This document shows, one piece after another, positions 1 to 7,872 of a stretch of 64,000 bases of DNA. Origin of the DNA: Nocardia sp. NBC_01730. Lineage in GTDB: Bacteria; Actinomycetota; Actinomycetes; Mycobacteriales; Mycobacteriaceae. Both the position numbers and the translations under genes were made by a program. Position 1 is the stretch's first letter. Each line of letters starts with the position of its first letter. The stretch is from the NCBI RefSeq assembly GCF_035920445.1, contig NZ_CP109162.1:1054001-1118000 (forward strand). The letters run 5' to 3'. The notes beneath the pieces were generated by a model. That model was not told the DNA's origin. It ran no database searches and was given only the letters and a program-made list of their open reading frames with translations.

Positions 1-297
1 AGATGCACGGTCTGCGGCCTTGACTCGGCGTAGCCACTCGCGGGCCTGGGCGATTTCCTCGGGTGTGTGCGCGTTGATCTTCTCGTCCAGTTCGGCGATG
101 GTCTGCGTGCGCAGGGCATCGTCGAAGTAGGCCGGGGGCAGCAGGCCCGACTGGAGAAGTGCGGCCGGGACCACGGCGGCGATCTCCTTGCCCGCGCGGG
201 TCACGATGATGGGCCGACCGGATTCAGCCACGTCGTTGATGACCTGGCCGAGCTGGTCACGTAGCTCGGTGAGCGGGACGCTGCGGTAGTCGGTCAT
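1..297 (-). CDS. Phd/YefM-family antitoxin (partial)
   Basis: Antitoxin of a type II toxin-antitoxin pair; in this family it binds its toxin and represses its own promoter. It reads leftward from ATG 297 through 99 codons and leaves the window without a stop, so its C-terminus and any toxin gene are not visible. The N-terminus has the Phd/YefM pattern (LTELRDQLGQVI, then RPIIVTRAGKEIAAVVP), and the tail is the usual acidic helical toxin-binding part (ELDEKINAHTPEE). Identity as antitoxin is fairly sure; the partner toxin (Fic/Doc, RelE or PIN) cannot be told. Confidence 0.8.
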   Translation of the reverse strand, partial: MTDYRSVPLTELRDQLGQVINDVAESGRPIIVTRAGKEIAAVVPAALLQSGLLPPAYFDDALRTQTIAELDEKINAHTPEEIAQAREWLRRVKAADRAS

Positions 298-605
298 ATC
301 TTCGACTGTACATCGGACTGTACAAACGAGGCAGGGTGACCTTGGCTGGCTATGCTCTGGCTCCATGCGGTAGCTGGCACTGCCCTCATCGACCCAGGCG
401 AACCCAACGCCTGGCATTGCAGCCAGAAGTTCGCCGTCGCCAGACAGCTGAACGACGCCGGTTCCGTTCCACGAGGGGACACGGGCGATGGTGCCGGCGG
501 CGCGGGTACGCGCAAGCCCGCCCGCCGGTCGGCGGTGTAATCGGCTTCGGCGACATCGACCGGACCGCTCACACTGGCTCGGACACCCTGGACCAGGCCG
601 TGTTG
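298..605. other. no supported gene
   Basis: Apart from the repeat at 304-324 I see no gene with family support here. A leftward frame around 330-480 looks somewhat protein-like but has no recognisable domain or start. Confidence 0.4.
304..324. promoter_or_regulatory. direct repeat in antitoxin promoter
   Basis: Two exact copies of GACTGTACA, 12 bases apart and separated by TCG, lie just upstream of the antitoxin start at 297. Each contains the palindrome TGTACA. Position and spacing fit an operator for autoregulation by the antitoxin; that role is inferred. Confidence 0.45.
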
Positions 606-1028
606 CTCGACGTTCAAGACGCGTTTCTGCGGTGGCACAACACCGAACCTGGCTCGGTCGAGATGCCGTCGGCGTGGTTGGTCAAGGTCGTGACGAACCT
701 TTGCCTCAACCGGCTCGATTCCGCACGCAGTCGCCGAGAGCGATACGTCGGGACGCGGTTGCCCGAGCCGGTGCTGACGCCGGACAGCGCGTTGGGGCCG
801 CTGGAGACGGTCGAGCAACGCGACACGGTGTCGTTTGCCTTCCTCGTGCTTGCCGAGCGGCTCACCCCGAGCGAACGAGCGGTGTTGGTGCTGCGCGAGG
901 CGTTCGGCTACAGCCATCGTGAGGTGGCCGAGTTGGTTGAGCTGTCGGGGATAGTGGCCAACCCGGACAAGCTCCGCTTCCTCGGCGACCAAGCGGCCTG
1001 GTTGTCACATTCACCGGAGGGTATCTGA
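606..1028 (+). pseudogene. ECF41-type sigma factor remnant
   Basis: Remnant of an extracytoplasmic-function sigma factor of the SigJ/ECF41 type. From about 612 the frame shows the end of region 2 (VQDAFLRW, then MPSAWLVKVVTNLCLNRLDS) and a complete region 4 (ERLTPSERAVLVLREAFG, then YSHREVAELVELS). The first part of region 2 is missing: the upstream frame is unrelated Arg-rich sequence. At about 951 the protein jumps from region 4 to IVANPDKLRFL, which in ECF41 proteins lies at the far end of the C-terminal SnoaL-like domain, so that domain is deleted. The next gene is an epimerase-type oxidoreductase, the known genomic partner class of ECF41 factors. Probably inactive. Confidence 0.7.
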
Positions 1029-1072
1029 TTTTAGTGGTAAAAGACGAAGTCTCGAGCCAGGAGGAGCAGGGA

Positions 1073-1843
1073 ATGACCACAACAGTTCTGGTCACCGGCG
1101 GTACCGGACGGCTCGGACGCACCCTCGTGCCGCAGCTGGCCGACGCCGGCCACGGGGTGCGCGTGCTGACTCGCAGCAAGCGCGAGCCGGCCGCGTGGGC
1201 GTGGGCGGTCGGTGATCTGCACACCGGCCGCGGAATCGCCGAGGCGGTCACCGGCGCACAGGTGATCATCCATCTGGCCACGACCAGCGGGCGGGGTGAT
1301 GTGGCCGCGATGCGCACCCTGCTCGAAGCGGCGGCGCCCGGGAGACCACACCTGGTGTACATGTCGATCGTCGGAATCGAGGACGTCGCACTCGGCTACT
1401 ATCGCGCGAAGCTGGCCTGCGAGCGACTGATCGAGGAGTCCGGGTTGCCGTGGACGATCCAGCGCACGACGCAGTTCCACGACCTGATCACTGCGATATG
1501 CGACACCCAGCGCGGGCTGCCGGTGACGATGATGCCGTCCAAAGTGAGCTTCCAGCCGATTGACGTTACCGACGTCGCCGATCGGCTCGTCGGCATCGCC
1601 GCGGCGTCGGCCGCGGGACGGGTGCCTGAGCTCGGCGGACCAGAGGTGCGTGACGCGGCCGAACTGGCCCGCACCTACCTCCGGGTGATCGGACGCCGCC
1701 GCGCGGTGTGGTCGATTCCCCTGCCGGGCAGGGCGATGCGAGACTTCCGTGCGGGCAACCATCTCGCCCGGGAGCACGCGGTCGGACGGACCACGTTCGA
1801 TGAGTTCGTCGCCAGAATCGCGCGCGAGCGGAGCAGCCGATAA
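1073..1843 (+). CDS. NAD(P)-binding NmrA/SDR-like oxidoreductase
   Basis: A 256-residue atypical short-chain dehydrogenase/epimerase. The dinucleotide-binding loop TGGTGRLG is at residues 8-15, and a YYRAK sequence matches the Tyr-x3-Lys pair. The start is ATG 1073, preceded by AGGAGGAGCAGGGA; a GTG at 1034 also opens the frame but has no such site. It lies 45 bases after the ECF41 sigma remnant. In intact ECF41 loci the sigma factor controls a neighbouring carboxymuconolactone decarboxylase, oxidoreductase or epimerase, so this gene was probably its target and may now lack a specific sigma factor. The substrate is unknown. Confidence 0.75.
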   Translation: MTTTVLVTGGTGRLGRTLVPQLADAGHGVRVLTRSKREPAAWAWAVGDLHTGRGIAEAVTGAQVIIHLATTSGRGDVAAMRTLLEAAAPGRPHLVYMSIVGIEDVALGYYRAKLACERLIEESGLPWTIQRTTQFHDLITAICDTQRGLPVTMMPSKVSFQPIDVTDVADRLVGIAAASAAGRVPELGGPEVRDAAELARTYLRVIGRRRAVWSIPLPGRAMRDFRAGNHLAREHAVGRTTFDEFVARIARERSSR

Positions 1844-1948
1844 GTCGGTGGCTGCGCGCCGGTATCGGACTTCTCGCCGCGAGCCAAGTCGTCGGCACCT
1901 GGGCGTCGCTCTTCCCCGTGAGCTTCTTCTCGCTCGAAGTTGTCCGGC

Positions 1949-2317
1949 CTACAACGAGCACAGCTTGTAGCAAGCATCCGCAGCGGTGTAGTACGACTGT
2001 GGTGCGACAACGCCCACGTCATCCCCCGTCATTCGCCGGTTCACGTCCATCGCATTCGCGTACGCATCGCGGGCCGCCTGTGCCGCCTGCTCCACCTGCC
2101 ACAGCCCGTCGAGCAACTCACGCGCCGCGGCCATCCAGTCCCTATGCTCCTCGGCGTAGGCCGCCGCTGCTTCACCCGTCCATCGCCCGCCGTGCACCAA
2201 GCCCTGCACGCGGCGCTCCAACTGATCGAGATGATCGGCGAAGAACTCCTTGAAGCCACGGGCGCGGGCGGTCACCTGGTCGATGTGATCGAGGTCGAAC
2301 TCGAACTCCGCGGACAT
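1949..2317 (-). CDS. WXG100-like ESX secretion target
   Basis: A 122-residue helical-hairpin protein of the WXG100/ESX type, expected to leave through a type VII secretion system. It has a central W-x-G turn (RWTGEA, Trp46-Gly48) between two long helices. No signal peptide is present, as usual for the family. It starts at ATG 2317, four bases after the end of the broken partner gene at 2322-2634, the normal two-gene arrangement. No secretion-apparatus gene is nearby, so it depends on an ESX system elsewhere. The C-terminal extension (SYYTAADACYKLCSL) with two cysteines is unusual for WXG100 proteins. Confidence 0.75.
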   Translation of the reverse strand: MSAEFEFDLDHIDQVTARARGFKEFFADHLDQLERRVQGLVHGGRWTGEAAAAYAEEHRDWMAAARELLDGLWQVEQAAQAARDAYANAMDVNRRMTGDDVGVVAPQSYYTAADACYKLCSL

Positions 2318-2321
2318 GCCG

Positions 2322-2634
2322 TCAGTCCAACTGCAGCGAGCTGACCGACGACGCGTTCGCGTCATCCCGATCCTGAAACGCCGACGAGGTGACACCAAGC
2401 TTCGCCGCCAGGTCGGTGAGCACGTCCCACGCATTCAGCGCGCCGTCCTGCATGTCGTCCCAACCAGCGCGGTACGCCCCGGCGGCACTGCTTCCGGGTA
2501 CCGAACAGCGCCTGAACTTCCCGGTCCAACGACACCGAGCCCGACCTCAGCTGCTCGGCGACGCCATAGGCGAACCTGCCCACCGCCCTCACTTACTCTG
2601 GCACCACATGCAGCGGTGTGTCGTTTGTCGTCAT
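2322..2634 (-). pseudogene. WXG100 partner, two lesions
   Basis: Second member of the ESX pair, upstream of the intact gene. From ATG 2634 (good site GGGAGGCC) the frame reads MTTNDTPLHVVPE and hits TAA, then continues in the same frame as RAVGRFAYGVAEQL through DREVQALFGT. Near 2490 the frame slips: the rest of the family sequence (SSAAGAYRAGWDDMQDGA up to SSVSSLQLD) is in another frame, consistent with loss of two bases. A GTG right after the TAA could restart translation but not repair the slip. Probably dead unless the assembly has two errors. Confidence 0.75.
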
Positions 2635-2666
2635 GGCCTCCCCCTCCCGGCGGATCCGCCCCACCG

Positions 2667-3818
2667 GTGCGAGGACTGCTCGACCGGGTCCAGATCGACC
2701 ACACCCCTGCGGACCTGATCGTCGTCGACGATTTTCACCGGCTGCCGATCGGGCGCCCGTATGTGACCGCGGCGATCGACGAGGCCACCCGGTGCGTCCC
2801 CGGAATGGTGATCACCTTGGAAGCACCGTCGGCGACCTCGGTCGGACTGTGCTTGGCGCACATGGCGATCGACAAACGTCCGTGGCTGGAGCGCCTCGAG
2901 GTGGAGGCGTTGTGGCCGATGAGCGGCAAACCCGCCCAGTTGTATGTGGACAACGCCTCGGAGTTCAAGAGCGAAGCCCTGCGCCGCGGCTGCGAGCAGC
3001 ACGGCATCGACATCGACTACCGGCCGCCGGGGCGGCCGCACTTCGGCGGGGTGGTCGAGCGGCTGATCGGCACCATGATGACGATGCTGCACGAGCTGCC
3101 CGGCACCACCTTCTCCAACACGCGTGAGCGCGGCCTCTACGACAGCGGCGCGAAAGCCGTTCTCACCCTGGGCGAATTGCAGCGGTGGATGGCCTTGTCG
3201 GTGGCCTGCTACCACGGGCAACCACACGAAGGCCTGGGTGGGCGCACCCCGGCCGGGGTGTGGGCGGAGCGGGCCGCCGCCCAGGGCACACCGCGAACGG
3301 TGACAAATGAGACGGCGTTCCTGATCGACTTCCTTCCGGTGATCCGCCGGAGCTTGACCCGCACCGGGTTCACTGTCGATCACGTGCAGTACTACGCCGA
3401 TGTGCTGCGTCCGTTGATCGCCTGCCGTGAGCACCTGGGCCGGTTCGTGTTGCGGCGCGATCCGCGCGATATCTCCCGGATCTGGGCCCTGCACCCCGAG
3501 ACCGGCGACTACCTGGAAGTGCCGTATCGCACGTGGTCGCGACCGGCGATCAGCGTCTGGGAACACAGTGCCGCGATGGCGCGGCTGCGCGAGCAGGGCC
3601 GCGCCGAGATCGACGAGAACGCCCTGTTCTCGATGGTCGAGCAGATGCGCCGCATCACCGATACCGCGACCGCGACCAGCCGCAAGGCCCGACGCAACAC
3701 CGAGCGCCGCACCAAGGTTCGGGCGCGCGGCCCCGCCCCGCCCGACCCACCACCGACACCGCCGGCTACCGCCGCGCCGGCGGCCGCCCAGCCGTTCGAG
3801 GTGATTGAGCAATGGTGA
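2667..3818 (+). pseudogene. tniA: TniA-like DDE transposase, 5'-truncated
   Basis: Catalytic subunit of a Tn402/Tn5053-type (Mu/Tn7-like) transposon. The core starts abruptly at LLDRVQIDHTPADLIVVDD: first Asp in QIDH, second in LYVDNASEF, Glu in FGGVVERLIG, followed by the Mu-type C-terminal domain and a basic Pro-rich tail. The N-terminal DNA-binding region of roughly 200 residues usual for TniA is absent; upstream of about 2660 the frame is antisense to the WXG100 pseudogene. GTG 2667 is the nearest in-frame start. It overlaps tniB by seven bases. The transposon therefore lost its left end and much of tniA here. Confidence 0.75.
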
Positions 3819-4722
3819 TCGGCGAGCCGGTCGATCTGGCGCATCTGCATCCCTCGGCGCATCGGGTCGCGATGCTCCCGGCCGCGGAGCGGGTGCGTCA
3901 TGTGCGCGCGGACCGCTGGATCGGCTACACCCGCGCCACCGACGCCCTCGGCCAGCTCGAGCAGCTGCTGGCGATGCCGTCCAAACAGCGGATGCCGAAC
4001 CTGCTGCTGATCGGGCCGACGAACAACGGCAAGTCGATGATCATCGAGAAGTTCCGCCGCGACCATCCACCGATCTCCCACACCGACCGCGAGGAGATCC
4101 CGGTGCTGGCGGTGCAGATGCCGTCCGAACCCAGCGTGCTCCGCTTCTACGTAGCCCTGCTATCGGCCCTCGGCGCGCCGGTGCGGCCCCGGGCCCGCCG
4201 GCTGGCCGATCTCGAAGAGCTCGTATTGCGGCTGTGCCGGGCGTGCGGGGTGCGGATGCTGGTGATCGACGAGCTGCACAACGTGCTCGGCGGACGCAGC
4301 AACGTGCAGCGCGAATTTTTGAACCTGCTGCGGTTTCTGGGCAACAGCCTGCGCATCCCGCTGGTCGGGGTCGGCATCGTGACGCCTACCTGGCGATCCG
4401 CTCCGACGACCAGCTCGAGAACCGGTTCGCCCCACTGGCGCTGCCGCGCTGGGAACCCGGGGACGAAGCGTGCACGCTGCTGGCCAGCTTCGCGGCCGCG
4501 TTCCCGCTGCGGCGCCCCTCGCCGATCGCGAGCCAGGAGATGGCGAGCTATCTGCTGACCAGGTGCGAGGGCACGATCGGGGAACTGTCCACGCTGCTCG
4601 CCGATGCCGCGGTCGCGGCGATCGAGACCGGAGAGGAAGCGATCAACCAGCGCACTCTGCTGCTGGCCGGATATGCGGGCCCGACCGAGCGCCGGCGGAC
4701 CTTCGAACGCGAACTCACATGA
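3812..4722 (+). pseudogene. tniB: TniB-like AAA ATPase, frameshifted
   Basis: ATP-dependent target-selection partner of TniA. The first frame (from ATG 3812) carries Walker A GPTNNGKS at residues 68-75 and Walker B LVIDELHN near residue 150. At about 4377 the sequence PLVGVGIV runs into unrelated residues, while the true continuation (DAYLAIRSDDQLENRFAPL to the end) is one frame over. One missing base restores a protein of about 303 residues, the normal TniB length. The stop overlaps the tniQ start (ATGA at 4719-4722). Either a recent one-base deletion or a sequencing error. Confidence 0.75.
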
Positions 4723-6083
4723 ACGCCCCACCACGGTGGCCGCTGCACCCGGCGCCCGGTGAGCTGGAGTCGCTCTCGTCGTGGCTGGCGCGCATCGCCG
4801 GCCTGTACGGGCTGCCGGTGCGGGAGCTGCTGGGCCCGAATCTCGGTGTGATCGCCGAGATTCCGGACTATCTCGACGAGGACCCACCACCAGCGCTGTT
4901 GCCCGCGGTCGCGCACGCCAGCGGTGTGCCGCTCGCGCGGTTGAAGGCGATGACACTTCCCGGGTGGGTGCCGTGGCTGTTCGACAGCTTCCCGATGCCC
5001 GAGTCCGACGGTGAGGAAACCTTCTACACCTACGTGCGCCAGCACTCGGTGCTGCTCGCCCCCGGTGAAGCCACCCGATTCGAGGTGACCCGGCGCCGCG
5101 CTTGGCGCGGCCCGTGGATCCCCGAAACCCGAATGACCCGGTCGTGCCCGCTGTGCACCGCAGAGCCCGAACCGCGGCGCGCCTGGGTGTGGGACCTGCC
5201 GTTGACTGTCGGCTGCACCATCCACCGGCGACGGCTGCTCTCGCGGGAGGAACTGCTCGGAGTGCAGCTGGCCGGATCCGATGTCGTCGGAGCCCCATTG
5301 CCCGAACCCCTTGCCACGCTGGAGAACTACACCCACCAGGCCCTGACCACCGGTGCGGTCGCGCTACCGGGCAGGCGCATCCACGCCGGGGTGTGGTTTC
5401 GACTGCTGCGCACCCTGCTCGACGAACTGAGCCTGTCCTCGGCCGCCCTGCGCAAAGGGTCTGCCCGCACCCTCGCCCAGGTATGGGAGACCGCCGAGCT
5501 GACTCCGCGCGCCGGAATGAGCATATGGCAGCCTTACGAACGGTTGCCGTGGTCACGCCAGGAAGACCTGCTCACCGCGGCCGCCGTCGCCCTGGACCTG
5601 GCCGCGCACCGGCGCCTGCGCCCGGGAGGAACCCTCGCAGCGCTACTGATCCCGCCGGCATCCGGGCAGGTCTACCCCGGCGACGAACCGCGCCGGGCCC
5701 GCGCCCGGTGGCCCGAGATCAAGCATCTGCGCCGTCCTGCCGAGTTCCGTGAGCTGATCGCCGAGCTTGAGCGCGCGGTGCGCGCCGACCCCAACACCGC
5801 CCGCCAGGTGCTGGGCTTCCTGGTCCACCACGATCCGAGCCCGGCCAACCTCGACCGTGAGCGAAAGATGCTGATCCGAACCTCGGGAATACCACCGGAT
5901 TTCGTGCGGACCCGCGCCGAGACCGAAGCCTTGCTGGCCTTGCACGGGTACGAACCCGACGAGATCGCTCGCGTGCTCACCGAATTCGCCCAGCAGGCCG
6001 CACTAAGTGGGCCCCACGGCCCGGCCGCGGATCTATTCATTCCCGAGGATCTGGTGCAGCTACGCGCCCGGCTGGAGCAGTGA
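4719..6083 (+). CDS. tniQ: TniQ-family transposition protein
   Basis: A 454-residue TniQ/TnsD-like protein that helps choose the target site in Tn402/Tn5053-type transposition. It starts at ATG 4719, overlapping tniB by four bases. The N-terminus ESLSSWLARIAGLYG is the typical TniQ opening. A zinc-ribbon-like stretch follows: CPLCTAEPEPRRAWVWDL, then VGCTIHRRRLL with Cys and His ligands (around residues 145-180). Its 3' end overlaps the convergent resolvase by 24 bases. Unlike tniA and tniB this gene looks intact. Confidence 0.85.
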   Translation: MNAPPRWPLHPAPGELESLSSWLARIAGLYGLPVRELLGPNLGVIAEIPDYLDEDPPPALLPAVAHASGVPLARLKAMTLPGWVPWLFDSFPMPESDGEETFYTYVRQHSVLLAPGEATRFEVTRRRAWRGPWIPETRMTRSCPLCTAEPEPRRAWVWDLPLTVGCTIHRRRLLSREELLGVQLAGSDVVGAPLPEPLATLENYTHQALTTGAVALPGRRIHAGVWFRLLRTLLDELSLSSAALRKGSARTLAQVWETAELTPRAGMSIWQPYERLPWSRQEDLLTAAAVALDLAAHRRLRPGGTLAALLIPPASGQVYPGDEPRRARARWPEIKHLRRPAEFRELIAELERAVRADPNTARQVLGFLVHHDPSPANLDRERKMLIRTSGIPPDFVRTRAETEALLALHGYEPDEIARVLTEFAQQAALSGPHGPAADLFIPEDLVQLRARLEQ

Positions 6084-6680
6084 ATCCTCGGCACGCGGCC
6101 CGGATCGGGGGCGGCCGCCGATGCTGGCGGGATCGAGGTGGCCGTAGAGGGTGCCGCGTCTGACGCCGAGGATCTCGGCGATCTGGGCGACGGTGTGGCG
6201 GCCCTCGTCGTAGAGGCGCTGGGCCTGCTCGATCTGGTGGCTGGTGAGTTTCGGCCGGCGACCGCCCTTGCGCCCGCGGGACCGGGCGGCTTCGAGACCG
6301 TCGCGAGTGTTGGCCACGATCAACTCACGCTGCAACTCCGCGAGCACGCTGAGCATGCCGAACATCGCGCGGCCCTCGGCGGTGTCGGTGTCGATGCCCT
6401 GCTCCACGACCCGCAGGCCGATGCCGCGCTCGCGCAGGTCGGCTCCGAGGGTGATCAGGTGCAGCACCGAGCGGCCGAGCCGGTCCAGCCGTGTGATCAC
6501 GATGGTGTCGCCAGTGCGGGCGAGCGCGAGTACCAGGTCGAGCTTCGGCCGTGAGGATTTCGCGCCGGAGGCAGTGTCGATGTGGATGTTGGTTTCCTCC
6601 ACCCCGGCGCGGCGCAGCGCGTCGATCTGGTGGGCGGGATTCTGGTCGGCGGTCGAGACCCGCCCGTAGCCAATCAACAT
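6060..6680 (-). CDS. Serine resolvase/invertase (TniR-like)
   Basis: A 206-residue small serine recombinase that resolves cointegrates. The catalytic Ser9 is in GYGRVSTADQ; the conserved ITRLDRLGRS motif and Arg-rich E-helix follow, and the C-terminus has a helix-turn-helix (VAQIAEILGVRRGTLYGHL). ATG 6680 was chosen because family proteins begin right before the GYGR strand. It is convergent with tniQ, the tniABQR order. A res site should lie upstream (6681-6840), where the 36-bp palindrome is also found. Confidence 0.9.
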   Translation of the reverse strand: MLIGYGRVSTADQNPAHQIDALRRAGVEETNIHIDTASGAKSSRPKLDLVLALARTGDTIVITRLDRLGRSVLHLITLGADLRERGIGLRVVEQGIDTDTAEGRAMFGMLSVLAELQRELIVANTRDGLEAARSRGRKGGRRPKLTSHQIEQAQRLYDEGRHTVAQIAEILGVRRGTLYGHLDPASIGGRPRSGPRAEDSLLQPGA

Positions 6681-6773
6681 GATGTCGAAAATAGCCGAAT
6701 TACATGGTTTTTCGACGTTGATTTCCGGCACGGGTTTCCAACACTCATGTTCTGGCGATTCCCCGACCGGTTG

Positions 6774-6809
6774 CCGGTTGTCGGCAAACGATCGTTTGCC
6801 GACAACCGG
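6774..6809. repeat. 36-bp perfect palindrome
   Basis: The sequence around 6791/6792 is a perfect inverted repeat of 18 bases per arm without a loop (arm CCGGTTGTCGGCAAACGA). It lies between the resolvase start and the stop of the alpha/beta hydrolase, 14 bases beyond the palindrome. It contains TGTCGG and CCGACA, which resemble TGT...ACA transposon ends. It could be two abutting transposon ends, a res-type recombination site, or a terminator, though it lacks a T run. Confidence 0.7.
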
Positions 6810-6823
6810 TTCGGGTTCGATCT

Positions 6824-7639
6824 TCAACGCGGCTTACGGTCGAGCTCGGCGACCACGCGGACCGCCTCGGCGACAGTTCGGAAGTCCTTGCGCAGGATGC
6901 TGCCGTGGTTGCTGGGGACCTTCGCGTGGATCTCGATGTTCGGGTTGCGTTCGACGACCTTGTCCAGGCTGGCTCGGATGCGTTCCTGCTGGTCGCCCTT
7001 GCTGCCGAGCGAGGACCCCGAAGCATTCACGTAGCGGGTCGGGACGCTGATGTTGTCCATCACCGGGCCCAGCACACGCTCGCGGGCGATCTCGCCGGCC
7101 TCGATGTTGCTGTCGGCCATCTGCTCGGCGGTCATCCGCGCGCCCCGACCCGTCGCGCGCATCAGCGGCATCAACCAGCCCAGTCGCCGCCACAGTTTCC
7201 GCATGCCCTCGATATCGACCTCGTCGATCCAGTCGTGCGGTTGGGCGCCCTCGACCAGAACCGCGCCCACGGTCCGGTCGGGGTTGCGGCTGGCCCAGTG
7301 CGCCGCAACGAAGGCCCCGTAGGACCAGCCGATCACCAGCGCCCGCTGCACACCTCTGGCCGCGAGCACGGTGTCGAGGTCGGCGACGTTGGTTTCGAAC
7401 GAGTAGTCCGCCGAGGTCCCCGACTTGCCGCGGGCCCGCATGTCGTAGGTGATGTGGCGCCAGCCCGGCCCCAGCTCGGTGATGACATGCCGCCAGTACT
7501 TCTGGGTGGCGACGTGGCCGTTGACATAGAGCACCGGGATGCCGGGACCGCCGGTGTCGGTCACGGCCAACGCCGTGTCATCGACCGGCACCATCCCAGT
7601 CCAGGTCGAATCGGTCGAGGCAACGCTGTTGGTCCGCAT
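6824..7639 (-). CDS. Alpha/beta-fold hydrolase
   Basis: A 271-residue alpha/beta hydrolase. The nucleophile elbow is GWSYG with Ser106, an HG-type oxyanion region lies at VNGHVATQKYW, and the catalytic His is probably in PSNHGSIL near the C-terminus. ATG 7639 is chosen for AGGAG eight bases upstream; an earlier start at 7708 adds unlikely sequence. It diverges from the regulator at 7873, with inverted repeats between. No signal peptide. Substrate unknown; esterase, haloperoxidase-like and lactonase activities share this fold. Confidence 0.85.
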   Translation of the reverse strand: MRTNSVASTDSTWTGMVPVDDTALAVTDTGGPGIPVLYVNGHVATQKYWRHVITELGPGWRHITYDMRARGKSGTSADYSFETNVADLDTVLAARGVQRALVIGWSYGAFVAAHWASRNPDRTVGAVLVEGAQPHDWIDEVDIEGMRKLWRRLGWLMPLMRATGRGARMTAEQMADSNIEAGEIARERVLGPVMDNISVPTRYVNASGSSLGSKGDQQERIRASLDKVVERNPNIEIHAKVPSNHGSILRKDFRTVAEAVRVVAELDRKPR

Positions 7640-7685
7640 GTGTTTTCTCCTGGTTTTGCTGGGTGAATCGCTCTTTCCTGACACT

Positions 7686-7706
7686 GGAAACGCTACGTAG
7701 CTTTCC
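7686..7706. promoter_or_regulatory. near-palindrome upstream of hydrolase
   Basis: GGAAA, a C, the palindrome GCTACGTAGC and TTTCC form a 21-base near-perfect inverted repeat about 50 bases upstream of the hydrolase start. It is a candidate operator for the divergent regulator; function inferred. Confidence 0.45.
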
Positions 7707-7769
7707 AATACTGAGCAATCAATGCGGCAGCGCTAGTTCGCCATAAGCACAGCTAGATACACACATATT

Positions 7770-7819
7770 GTTGCGATAGCTATGAAGATAACGCAACGAC
7801 AGGCGGTGGTTTCGTTGCG
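7770..7819. promoter_or_regulatory. GTTGCG repeats in divergent promoter
   Basis: GTTGCG at 7770-7775, its inverse CGCAAC at 7792-7797 and another GTTGCG at 7814-7819 occur in the AT-richer gap between hydrolase and regulator. Such clustered half-sites suit binding by the neighbouring MarR-like protein. Inferred. Confidence 0.35.
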
Positions 7820-7872
7820 ATGAGTAAGCCCGAGTCACTACAGTGGCGGCATCACGAACGAAGGAGACCGTC

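Noticed and set aside
330..480. Leftward frame with GDGELLAAMPG-like sequence upstream of the antitoxin
   Set aside because: Looks weakly protein-like but has no start, no family and no second supporting signal.
294..992. Leftward open frame of 232 codons opposite the sigma remnant
   Set aside because: Composition is a GC-rich shadow; the rightward frame has clear sigma-factor motifs over the same bases.
2631..3812. Leftward 393-codon frame opposite tniA
   Set aside because: The tniA frame carries the DDE motifs; this is its shadow.
6681..6773. Possible res sub-sites upstream of the resolvase
   Set aside because: I could not find convincing paired inverted repeats other than the palindrome; left unannotated.
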